Both the position numbers and the translations under genes were made by a program. The notes beneath the pieces were generated by a model, which did not search any database, was not told where the DNA came from, and saw only the letters and a program-made list of their open reading frames with translations. DNA of 9,191 nt from Pontiellaceae bacterium (GTDB lineage Bacteria; Verrucomicrobiota; Kiritimatiellia; Kiritimatiellales; Tichowtungiaceae): NCBI GenBank assembly GCA_025457785.1, contig JALOTS010000167.1, positions 1 to 9,191 on the forward strand, in the 5' to 3' direction. Below are positions 1 through 6,249 of the stretch, piece after piece; position 1 is the stretch's first letter; every line of letters begins with the position of its first letter.

Positions 1-491
1 TCATTCCACTTTTCCTGTTCTGGATTCAAATGAGCTGGATCATTCTCCTGACAGGCTTCGAGGTTGCCTTTTCTGTGCAAAACGCCAGCACCTACTCCCT
101 CGAGATCCTGGCGGTCAACCCCAGCGCCCGCTCGCGCCTCTGCCTCGCCTTCGCGCTCATGAAAAAAATCACCGCCGCCTTCGAAACGGGCAAAGGCCCG
201 TTTGACACCATCGCCTACGGCACCGAAAGCCGCGTTCCTGTTCGGCTCATTAACGATGTCATTCACATTCTGGCGAAAAACGGACTGGTGACGGAAGCCG
301 CCGAACGGCAGGGATGCTACACCCTGCTCCGCGATCCGGCGGACATTTCCGCCCGCATGATCGCCGATGCCATCCTCAACGAAGGTGCCGACCCGGACGA
401 ACTCGGCATGAAAGAGGATTTTCCGATGTTTGGAAAAATCACCGGGGAAAGCTTCCAGACCTTGGAAAAACAAATCCTCAAGAGCTTCTAA
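1..491 (+). CDS. YihY/BrkB (ribonuclease BN-like) family membrane protein, C-terminal part only
   Basis: The reading frame is open from base 3, so the gene begins before the window; the first ATG at 30 lies inside a transmembrane helix and is not the true start. The first visible residues (IPLFLFWIQMSWIILLTGFE) match the last hydrophobic segment of the YihY/BrkB family, where a W-x3-SW-x3-L-x-G-x-E pattern is typical. About 130 hydrophilic residues follow. Around Thr65-Leu100 (counted from the ATG at 30) they look like a winged-helix fold (VPVRLINDVIHILAKNGLV, then a GCYTLLRD wing), an extension seen in some YihY proteins. The family are polytopic inner-membrane proteins; the old name ribonuclease BN is not supported and the transport role is unsettled. 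The stop is TAA at 489-491. Family confidence is good, function unknown. Confidence 0.8.
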   Translation, partial: IPLFLFWIQMSWIILLTGFEVAFSVQNASTYSLEILAVNPSARSRLCLAFALMKKITAAFETGKGPFDTIAYGTESRVPVRLINDVIHILAKNGLVTEAAERQGCYTLLRDPADISARMIADAILNEGADPDELGMKEDFPMFGKITGESFQTLEKQILKSF

Positions 492-493
492 CC

Positions 494-778
494 CTGTCAA
501 AAAACCCGACATCCCCTTCGACAGGCAAACGGTTAAATCAGGCCTTCGTCCCAATCATCGCCGGCATCCTGCCCGACCTGCCTGATCTCGCAACCTTCGG
601 ACCGACCGGACCGATTATCGGACTTCCCGTCGGTGCAGCCGCCGGCTGACGGATGGCCGACGCGCTCAGGATGGAAAAAAAAACCGCCGCCGGTTTGCGC
701 CGGGTGCCGCCATTTACCGAACTGATTCCGCCCGCCACACTGACCGGCGCCTATATCCGCTTCAAGCAAAGCAGATAA
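494..778 (+). pseudogene. Decayed small hydrophobic (membrane) protein gene
   Basis: One reading frame from about 494 to the TAA at 776-778 reads as a small membrane protein: a basic start (SKNPTSPSTGKRLNQ), a hydrophobic Gly/Pro/Ala-rich stretch (FVPIIAGILPDL, then GPIIGLPVGAAAG), a polar turn (MADALRMEKKTAAG) and a second part ending TLTGAYIRFKQSR. Third codon positions are GC-rich as in real genes here. It has no ATG, GTG or TTG start in frame after yihY (only CTG at 494) and is cut by TGA at 647-649, where a Trp codon (TGG) would fit. The second hydrophobic half looks shortened, with PFTELIP following directly on LRRVP. A run of nine A at 675-683 lies inside. I read it as a gene that followed yihY and has decayed. 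I do not recognise the family; sequencing errors could explain part of the damage. Confidence 0.5.
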
Positions 779-815
779 TTCAGCGTTAAGCCGTTGCTGA
801 TTTTTTGATTTTTTT
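777..815 (+). terminator. Possible intrinsic terminator after the yihY cluster
   Basis: A short inverted repeat, TCAGC at 780-784 with GCTGA at 796-800 plus a G-T pair inside, is followed at once by two T runs (801-806 and 809-815). It sits right behind the TAA of the decayed gene. The stem is only five to six pairs, so this is a weak candidate, but the placement is right for ending the yihY transcript. Confidence 0.4.
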
Positions 816-1107
816 GAATAACAGCCCTCCCCTTCCGGCCTCCGTTTTTCCAGACAATGGAGATTCCCGGCAAGGCATCAAAGATCCCGTCCTGAAAATT
901 TAAACTGGAAGCTCTTGAGTCTCTAGTTATGCAACTTCATGACAAACAGACTTTTACAACATAATTGTCTTCCCGAAAAAACAATCGTGGATTTCAAAAA
1001 AGGAAACGAAAAAGAGGATATAACACCTTATTAAGCAAAACAAAATAGAGGCACCATTTTTATATTTCGTCCTTCATTATTCATTTTGTCTCCATATAAT
1101 CGCCGGA
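779..1107. other. AT-rich gene-free region upstream of ftsK
   Basis: No reading frame with coding character is visible on either strand. Base composition changes from GC-rich coding DNA to clearly AT-rich from about 880 onward, as expected for a regulatory leader. Several -10-like hexamers occur: CATAAT at 960-965 with ATGACA at 939-944 (spacing of only 15), TATAAC at 1019-1024, and the perfect TATAAT at 1095-1100 annotated separately. A short tandem TTCATTA/TTCATTT lies at 1073-1086. I see no tRNA, riboswitch core or clear operator dyad. Confidence 0.6.
1073..1107 (+). promoter_or_regulatory. Probable ftsK-operon promoter, predicted leaderless start
   Basis: A perfect -10 hexamer TATAAT occupies 1095-1100; the best -35 is poor (TTCATT at 1073-1078, spacing 16, 3 of 6 matches). 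With usual geometry, +1 falls at about 1107, one base before the ftsK ATG at 1108. No Shine-Dalgarno lies at a useful distance; the GGA at 1105-1107 abuts the start codon. Together these suggest a leaderless or near-leaderless mRNA. It is the best -10 match in this spacer, but the weak -35 keeps confidence moderate. Confidence 0.5.
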
Positions 1108-3597
1108 ATGGCAAAAAAACCGTCACAAACTGAAATCGTCCGTTCTCCAAAACGCGAAGCAATCGGCGTAATCCTTCTGGCCTTCTGCCTGCTCAGCGTT
1201 CTTTGTGTGTTTTCATTCAACGCGAAAGACATCGCCGCGCTGCACAACCCGCCGGCCTCTCCGCCTTATAATCTGGTTGGGCCGCTCGGTGCGTGGTGTG
1301 CTTTCTACATCTGCTTTCTGCCCTTCGGCATCTGCGGATACCTCATGCCGTTTGTTCTGCTGACCGGCGGTCTGATGATGACGCTCCGCTCCTACGTGCG
1401 GGCCTGGCCGATCTGGTTCTGGTTAATCACCGGCTTCATTTCTCTCTCCAGTTTCCTTGAATACCAGCCTCGGCTTTGGGAACGGATCCGCGAAATTCTG
1501 AATGTCGGAAGCCCCGGCGGTCTGATCGGAGAAATGCTGGCGGTCCGCACGCTGGGAAAACTGATCGGCCATACCGGAGCGGGCATTATTTTCATTACCG
1601 CGTTCCTTCTCGCCATTCTGCAATTAACCGGAATGCACCCCTTTACCCCGTTTGTTTTCGCCTGGGAAAAAATCAAAGCTCTCCGTGCCCGCAACAAAAC
1701 TCCTGCCGTAACAGAACCCGTTCCGGCTCACTCCGAAAAACCGGCTCAGGAACTTCCGCTCAAAGAACTTCCCCTGAAGAAACCCCTTCCGGCGGAAAAG
1801 AAGATTCTTCCTGAACCGGAACCTGAACCGGCTCCCTTTGTCGAATTCATCGAACCGCCCGTCGTAACAGCAAAACCTGAGCCCAGGTCGAAATCCAAAG
1901 CCGGGTCGCCAAAGGAAGAGCCGGTCAAACCCGTCAAGGCGAAACCGATCGCTCCCCCGCCTTCCGACGAATTAACGAACGTTTCGGTCAATATCGCGCC
2001 CGGCCGCGATGAATCAGGCTATCAACTTCCGCCGCTCTCCATACTGGACGAACTGCCGCCGCTCTCCGCGCGGGCCTCGTCAGAAAACACGAACGAAAAA
2101 GCCGCCATTTTGCAAGCCACGCTCGAAGAATTCGGGGTCGAAGCCAAAGTGACGCATATCGAAACCGGCCCAACCGTTACCTCCTATGAAATCACTCCGG
2201 CCGCCGGAGTCCGGGTTGAGCGGATTTCTGCTCTCGAACGGAACATTGCGCTGGCGCTTCGTGCGCAAAGCATCCGGATTCAAGCGCCGATTCCCGGAAA
2301 AGGCGCGGTTGGCATTGAAGTGCCGAATACCAAGGGCGCCGCCGTCTATTTACGCGAACTGACCGAAAATCCGGCATTCCACAATCCGGAAATCGCCCTT
2401 CCGCTGGCGCTCGGAAAAGATGTCAGCGGACGCATGGTGGTCGGCGACCTCGCGGCGATGCCGCACATGCTGATTGCCGGGGCCACCGGCGCGGGCAAAA
2501 CCGTTTGCATGAACTCCCTCCTGACCGGACTGCTCATTTCACGCACACCCGATCAACTGCGCCTCATTCTGGTTGACCCGAAGACCTTTGAATTTCAGGC
2601 CTACGAAAACCTCAAGCATCTGGTTGTGCCGATTATCACCGATGCCAAAAAGGTAACACTGGGATTGCGCTGGGCGATTAAGGAGATGGAAAAACGCTAC
2701 GCTTTGTTCAAAAAGGTGAAGGTCCGCGACATCAAAGGTTTTAACACCCGGCCTGTTGAACAGCAGGCGGTTCTCTTCAGCGAACATGGAGAAGAGCCTC
2801 CGGCCAAAGAAATAATTCCGGCCAAACTGCCTTATATTGTCATCGTAGTGGATGAATTGGCGGAACTGATGAGTCAGGCCCAGCAGGAAATTGAACCCTG
2901 CATCGTGCGCCTCGCCCAGTTATCGCGCGCTGCGGGAATTCACATGATCCTCGCCACGCAGCGTCCCTCCGTGAATGTCATCACGGGAACCATCAAGGCG
3001 AACATTCCGGGCCGAATCGCGTTTCAAGTCGCGCAGGGAAACGACAGCCGCACGATTCTGGACACCATCGGCGCCGAAAAACTGCTCGGCAAGGGCGATA
3101 TGCTCTACCTGCCGCCAGGCAAAAACAAACCGGTCCGCCTGCAAGGGACATGGACCAGCGACGGGGAAATGCACCGCGTCACCGACTTTATCCGCACACA
3201 GGGCGCACCGGAATTCATCAGTGAAATCAAGCAGAAAATCGAGACCGCCCGTCCCGATTTGCCGGATATGGATGAAGCCGATGATCTGCTCGAAGCCGCC
3301 GTCGAAGTCCTGCGCAGCACCAAACGGGCCTCCACTTCTTCACTTCAGCGCCGTCTGAAAATCGGCTACAACCGCGCTGCACGTCTGATGGATATTCTTG
3401 AAGAAAAAGGCATCATCGGCCCGCCGACCGAAACCGGCCCGCGTGATATTCTGATTGATCTTGATGGCGAAATCCCCGAAAACGCCCCGGCGGACAATGC
3501 CCCGGCGGGCACGGCCCGTCCGCCTAAAAAACCAAGACCAGAGGAAGAAGACTGGGTTGTATTGGATGATGATGAGGAAGAAGAAGAAGAATTGTAG
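1108..3597 (+). CDS. ftsK: DNA translocase FtsK/SpoIIIE
   Basis: Septum-anchored ATP-driven DNA pump that clears and resolves chromosome termini at division. Residues 18-36, about 62-91, 100-117 and 159-175 are hydrophobic and form the N-terminal membrane domain. Residues about 200-330 are a Pro/Glu/Lys-rich linker (EPEPEPAPF). The motor domain follows: Walker A GATGAGKT at 458-465, Walker B YIVIVVDE ending in Asp582-Glu583, then the conserved ILATQRPSVNVITGTIKANI block. The gamma winged helix that reads KOPS sites in the family spans about 722-790 (RRLKIGYNRAARLMDILEEK). At 829 aa it has normal length for SpoIIIE/short FtsK proteins. After gamma there is an unusual tail of about 40 residues: Pro/Ala-rich, then PKKPRPEEEDW and a run of Asp/Glu ending EEEEEEL. 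It is first gene of an operon; the next start is two bases after its stop. Confidence 0.96.
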   Translation: MAKKPSQTEIVRSPKREAIGVILLAFCLLSVLCVFSFNAKDIAALHNPPASPPYNLVGPLGAWCAFYICFLPFGICGYLMPFVLLTGGLMMTLRSYVRAWPIWFWLITGFISLSSFLEYQPRLWERIREILNVGSPGGLIGEMLAVRTLGKLIGHTGAGIIFITAFLLAILQLTGMHPFTPFVFAWEKIKALRARNKTPAVTEPVPAHSEKPAQELPLKELPLKKPLPAEKKILPEPEPEPAPFVEFIEPPVVTAKPEPRSKSKAGSPKEEPVKPVKAKPIAPPPSDELTNVSVNIAPGRDESGYQLPPLSILDELPPLSARASSENTNEKAAILQATLEEFGVEAKVTHIETGPTVTSYEITPAAGVRVERISALERNIALALRAQSIRIQAPIPGKGAVGIEVPNTKGAAVYLRELTENPAFHNPEIALPLALGKDVSGRMVVGDLAAMPHMLIAGATGAGKTVCMNSLLTGLLISRTPDQLRLILVDPKTFEFQAYENLKHLVVPIITDAKKVTLGLRWAIKEMEKRYALFKKVKVRDIKGFNTRPVEQQAVLFSEHGEEPPAKEIIPAKLPYIVIVVDELAELMSQAQQEIEPCIVRLAQLSRAAGIHMILATQRPSVNVITGTIKANIPGRIAFQVAQGNDSRTILDTIGAEKLLGKGDMLYLPPGKNKPVRLQGTWTSDGEMHRVTDFIRTQGAPEFISEIKQKIETARPDLPDMDEADDLLEAAVEVLRSTKRASTSSLQRRLKIGYNRAARLMDILEEKGIIGPPTETGPRDILIDLDGEIPENAPADNAPAGTARPPKKPRPEEEDWVVLDDDEEEEEEL

Positions 3598-3599
3598 CC

Positions 3600-4208
3600 A
3601 TGGCAACACTGGGTCAACAACTGAAAGCCGCACGTGAAGCAAAAGGCATCAGCCCGAACGAAGCAGGGAGTGAAACAAAAATTCTGACCCGTCTGATTGT
3701 TGCAATGGAGGCAGAAAACTTTTCCTCCTTTGCCGCGCCCGCCTATGCCAAAGGGTTTATTCGACTTTACGCCGAATATCTCCGAATCGATCCGGAACCG
3801 CTGATTGCGGAATATATCGAAAAATACGCTCCGAGCACAAAACCTCCCGTCAATGAAGCCGGCCCGCTCCAGAAAATCACTCATCCGGCAAGCCCCGTTT
3901 CACCCGGCCCAAAATGGATGGACCGGCTTTCCCCGAGAACGGAACCGCCCGCCCCCGAAACCGACGAAAAAAATCCTGAACCGGAATTGCAGGACCGCCC
4001 GCGCCGCGATTCCGACATCCGCCTCCTTGCCGGAATCATTGCCGTGCTGATCGTACTGACGATTCTCATCCTCATCATAACCAACTGCTCACGCCGCATC
4101 GCCGCAGCAAAAGATGCACCGCAAGTGGAGGCCGCCCGGAAACTCCTTAATAAAACGCAATCCGACCCCGCCCTCAGTAATCCTGAAAAAGTTGAGCGCT
4201 CCCGATGA
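3600..4208 (+). CDS. RodZ-like protein: N-terminal HTH_25, single TM, short tail
   Basis: Residues 4-75 form a Cro/RodZ-type helix-turn-helix (LGQQLKAAREAKGIS, then AYAKGFIRLYAEYLRIDP), the domain by which RodZ contacts MreB. A Pro/Glu-rich linker (about 80-138) precedes one strongly hydrophobic segment at 142-160 (LLAGIIAVLIVLTILILII), flanked by Arg141 and by NCSRR. Only about 40 residues follow, so the periplasmic DUF4115 beta domain of typical RodZ (usually about 300 aa in total) is absent. The likely role is a membrane-anchored scaffold for the elongation machinery. It starts two bases after ftsK and its TGA overlaps the pgsA ATG, so all three are probably co-translated. No clear Shine-Dalgarno at good spacing; the GA-rich codons of the FtsK tail lie just upstream. 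HTH-TM architecture is clear; the name RodZ is inference from architecture and the neighbouring pgsA. Confidence 0.8.
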   Translation: MATLGQQLKAAREAKGISPNEAGSETKILTRLIVAMEAENFSSFAAPAYAKGFIRLYAEYLRIDPEPLIAEYIEKYAPSTKPPVNEAGPLQKITHPASPVSPGPKWMDRLSPRTEPPAPETDEKNPEPELQDRPRRDSDIRLLAGIIAVLIVLTILILIITNCSRRIAAAKDAPQVEAARKLLNKTQSDPALSNPEKVERSR

Positions 4209-4783
4209 CGATGAATCCTCCAAACCTCCTTACGCTCAGCCGGTTCGGATTCGCCGCCCTTTTTATGGCCTGTCTGAGTATTCCGTTCCCCGGCGCCGCA
4301 ACAGCCTCTCTGATTATCTTTGGTCTGGCGACCCTGACCGATGCGCTGGACGGACATCTCGCCCGGAAGGTTTACGGCTGTTCCGCGTTCGGCAAGCTGA
4401 TGGATCCGCTGGCTGACAAGGTGCTCACGGCCGCCGCATTCATTGGTTTCGTTGAATTAGGCATTATGCCCGCATGGATGGTCACGCTCATCATCGCCCG
4501 TGAAATGATGGTTACCGGCCTGCGTCTGCTGGCGATCGACAAGGGCGTGCTGCTCGCCGCCGGCATCTGGGGAAAACAAAAAACGATTTGGCAAATGGCC
4601 TTTATTCTCAGCATTCTGATCACCCGCGCCGTTTATTCCGTTTACCCCTGGAGTTTTCTGGAAAGCGGCTGCTTTCAACAACTTGTCTTCTGGTCAGGCG
4701 GCGCGGTTACCGTGCTGACCGTCTGGAGCGGCATTGTATATTTCCGGCAGAACATGCACCTGCTCTCCTCCGACGATAAATAA
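4205..4783 (+). CDS. pgsA: CDP-diacylglycerol-glycerol-3-phosphate 3-phosphatidyltransferase
   Basis: Makes phosphatidylglycerophosphate from CDP-diacylglycerol and sn-glycerol 3-phosphate, the committed step to phosphatidylglycerol and cardiolipin, in the inner membrane. The CDP-alcohol phosphotransferase signature is complete: Asp46, Asp49-Gly50, Ala53-Arg54, then Gly63, Asp67 and Asp71 (DALDGHLAR, then FGKLMDPLADK), fitting D-x2-D-G-x2-A-R-x8-G-x3-D-x3-D. The opening NPPNLLTLSRFGFAALF and the four or more hydrophobic stretches are typical, as is the length of 192 aa. The ATG at 4205 overlaps the previous TGA (ATGA). A second in-frame ATG at 4211 gives MNPPNLLTL and is equally plausible. 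The CDP-alcohol superfamily also includes other head-group transferases; the PgsA-like N-terminus and the neighbouring rodZ-like gene favour PgsA. Confidence 0.9.
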   Translation: MTMNPPNLLTLSRFGFAALFMACLSIPFPGAATASLIIFGLATLTDALDGHLARKVYGCSAFGKLMDPLADKVLTAAAFIGFVELGIMPAWMVTLIIAREMMVTGLRLLAIDKGVLLAAGIWGKQKTIWQMAFILSILITRAVYSVYPWSFLESGCFQQLVFWSGGAVTVLTVWSGIVYFRQNMHLLSSDDK

Positions 4784-4992
4784 CGGCAGTCCCCCGGCCG
4801 GAACAACCCTCCGACATCAGGACAGCGGCGAAACCTCAACCAAAGTCCGGAAGACGGGAAATGCCCCGCCAAACCCCGTCGAAATGGCCCTGCCGAAAAC
4901 CTCGCTTCTTCGAAGGATTGGCTGCGGTTTTGCCGCGCTCACAGAATGGGTTTTATATCGACGGGCGCAACAGATCCGCCTAGTGTACTTCT
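4784..4992. other. Gap between pgsA and dapF with no recognisable gene
   Basis: I find no convincing coding frame or known RNA core in these 209 bases. Visible structure is modest: CCGGCCGG near 4795, a six-pair inverted repeat GACGGG (4853-4858)/CCCGTC (4875-4880) with a 16-base loop, an eight-base palindrome CTTCGAAG at 4908-4915, and GCGG/CCGC at 4924-4936. None is followed by a T run, so no intrinsic terminator for pgsA is evident. A possible dapF promoter lies near the end. Confidence 0.5.
4930..4959 (+). promoter_or_regulatory. Possible promoter for dapF-bcp-folK
   Basis: TTGCCG at 4930-4935 (4 of 6 to the sigma-70 -35) and TATATC at 4954-4959 (4 of 6 to the -10) are 18 bases apart. 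They would start transcription near 4966, giving a leader of about 27 bases before the dapF ATG. No Shine-Dalgarno is visible ahead of that ATG. The match is moderate and this is only a candidate. Confidence 0.3.
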
Positions 4993-5628
4993 ATGAAACT
5001 GAATTTCTGGAAAATGCACGGCGCCCGCAACGATTTCGTGCTTTTTGATGATCGGAACGGGATTTTTCCCGTCTCCGATCCGGCGTTTATTGCTCACATT
5101 GCCTCCCGCCATGCGGGAATCGGCGCGGAGGGAGTGATTCTGATTCAGAAGTCGGAGTCCGCCGATTTCCGGATGCGGTTTTTTAATCCGGACGGCGGTG
5201 AAGCAGATATGTGCGGCAACGGTGCGCGGTGTGTTGCGCGGCTGGCATTTGAGCTGGATGCGGCCCCGGCGGGCATGACGATTGAAACCAAGGCGGGCCG
5301 GATTGAAGCGCAGGTGATGACCGGCTGTGTGCGGCTGTGCATGACGGAACCGGCGGATTGGGAACTGAATGGTTCACTGGATCTGGCCGGGCGGCATTTG
5401 ACCTATGGTTTTGTAAATACGGGCGTGCCGCATGTGGTGATCCGGACGGGTGATTTGCAGGGCGTGGATGTGCAGGGGGTCGGCGCGGCGGTGCGGCGTC
5501 ACCGGCAGTTCGGGCCGGACGGAACGAATGTGGATTTTATGAATGTTTCGCCGGAGGGCGAGCTTCATGTGCGCACCTATGAGCGCGGTGTCGAAGCGGA
5601 AACGCCGGCCTGCGGCACCGGCGTGTGA
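4993..5628 (+). CDS. dapF: Diaminopimelate epimerase, truncated by a frameshift
   Basis: DapF interconverts LL- and meso-diaminopimelate for lysine and peptidoglycan synthesis in the cytoplasm, using two cysteines as acid and base. The N-terminus MKLNFWKMHGARNDF matches the family start. The first catalytic cysteine is Cys74 in MCGNGARCVARL; GTNVDFM and TYERGVEAETPACGTG with the second catalytic Cys207 are also present. The frame ends at TGA 5626-5628, right after CGTGV, giving 211 aa against about 270 for the family. The missing C-terminal codons are found in another frame downstream (next entry), so the gene has been broken rather than naturally short. Loss of the end of the C-terminal domain should abolish or strongly reduce activity. 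Codons are very G-rich. Whether the lesion is biological or an assembly fault cannot be told here. Confidence 0.88.
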   Translation: MKLNFWKMHGARNDFVLFDDRNGIFPVSDPAFIAHIASRHAGIGAEGVILIQKSESADFRMRFFNPDGGEADMCGNGARCVARLAFELDAAPAGMTIETKAGRIEAQVMTGCVRLCMTEPADWELNGSLDLAGRHLTYGFVNTGVPHVVIRTGDLQGVDVQGVGAAVRRHRQFGPDGTNVDFMNVSPEGELHVRTYERGVEAETPACGTGV

Positions 5629-5771
5629 ATCTGCCGGTAACGGTGCATGTGGCGAGCGGTGATGCACTGACGGTGAATGGAATCTTGACGGAAGAGGGGG
5701 TTTTGGGTGTAACCTTGACCGGTCCGGCGGAATATGTTTTTGAAGGGATCATTGACTATGAAAAAAGATAA
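5622..5771 (+). pseudogene. dapF: Detached C-terminal part of dapF
   Basis: In the frame one base back from the dapF ORF, codons from 5622 to the TAA at 5769-5771 read RVNLPVTVHVASGDALTVNG, then a stretch ending LTGPAEYVFEGIIDYEKR. This is the usual DapF ending (V-x-V-x-x-x-G-D-x-L, then TGPAxxVFEG). Only about four residues separate CGTG from VTVHV, whereas family members such as the E. coli enzyme have about 17, so roughly 40 bases look deleted, with a net frame change. The tail overlaps the first 14 bases of bcp, which suggests dapF and bcp were once translationally coupled. Confidence 0.8.
5743..5748 (+). promoter_or_regulatory. Ribosome binding site deciding the bcp start
   Basis: AAGGGA lies nine bases before the ATG at 5758. 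It supports that start over the in-frame ATG at 5734, which has no such site and would add nine residues. Confidence 0.6.
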
Positions 5772-6249
5772 AACGGAAATAAAAGTTGGCAAACCCGCCC
5801 CGGCATTCGTGCTGAAGGGCAGTGACGGGAAGGAACATTCGCCTGCCGATTATCTCGGCAAAACGGTGGTGTTGTACTTTTATCCAAAGGACAACACCCC
5901 CGGCTGCACCAAAGAGGCTTGCGCCTTTCGCGAGTTGCATTCGAAATTGAAAAGGAAGAAAACCGTGGTGCTGGGCATCAGCCGGGACAGTCTGACATCG
6001 CACGGCGAGTTCATTAAAAAGTTTAAGCTGCCGTTCGTGCTGCTTTCCAATCCGGATGCCAGCGTCATGAAAGCTTACGGGGCCTTCGGCGAAAAAATGC
6101 AGTACGGCAAAATGGTGATGGGACCCATTCGCGCCACCGTCATTATCGGGCCGGACGGACTGGTTTGCAAACATTGGAAAAAAATAGCGAAGGCGGAAGA
6201 GCATCCCGCCAAGGTGCTGGAATTTCTCGAGTCCTGCGGAAAACAATGA
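5758..6249 (+). CDS. bcp: Thioredoxin-dependent peroxiredoxin, Bcp/PrxQ type
   Basis: Reduces hydrogen peroxide and organic hydroperoxides with electrons from thioredoxin, in the cytoplasm (no signal peptide). The order is that of AhpC/TSA proteins: GKPAPAFVLKGSDGKEHSPA, the strand VVLYFYPKDNTPGCT carrying the peroxidatic Cys50, and Cys55 five residues on (CTKEAC), the resolving-cysteine spacing of E. coli Bcp. VLGISRDS, LPFVLLSNPD and RATVIIGPDG are further family blocks. The 163 residues are close to the usual 150-160. The start at 5758 is preceded by AAGGGA and lies inside the old dapF tail; the TGA overlaps the folK ATG (ATGA). Confidence 0.93.
   Translation: MKKDKTEIKVGKPAPAFVLKGSDGKEHSPADYLGKTVVLYFYPKDNTPGCTKEACAFRELHSKLKRKKTVVLGISRDSLTSHGEFIKKFKLPFVLLSNPDASVMKAYGAFGEKMQYGKMVMGPIRATVIIGPDGLVCKHWKKIAKAEEHPAKVLEFLESCGKQ

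Noticed and set aside
3366..3884. Long reverse-strand open frame across the ftsK/rodZ-like boundary
   Set aside because: It is antisense to two well-supported genes, is rich in Ser and low-complexity residues from the GA-rich ftsK tail, and matches no family I know.
4784..4992. Structured RNA such as RNase P RNA, SRP RNA, tmRNA or a cobalamin riboswitch, prompted by the AAAGTCCGG and GAAACC motifs
   Set aside because: The surrounding conserved core of each of these RNAs is missing; only short chance matches remain.
5611..5640. Programmed frameshift in dapF
   Set aside because: No slippery heptamer or downstream pseudoknot is visible, and about 13 residues are missing as well, which frameshifting could not restore.
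5734..5757. Earlier bcp start at ATG 5734
   Set aside because: It lacks a ribosome binding site, lies in the dapF tail and adds residues not typical of the family; AAGGGA points to 5758.
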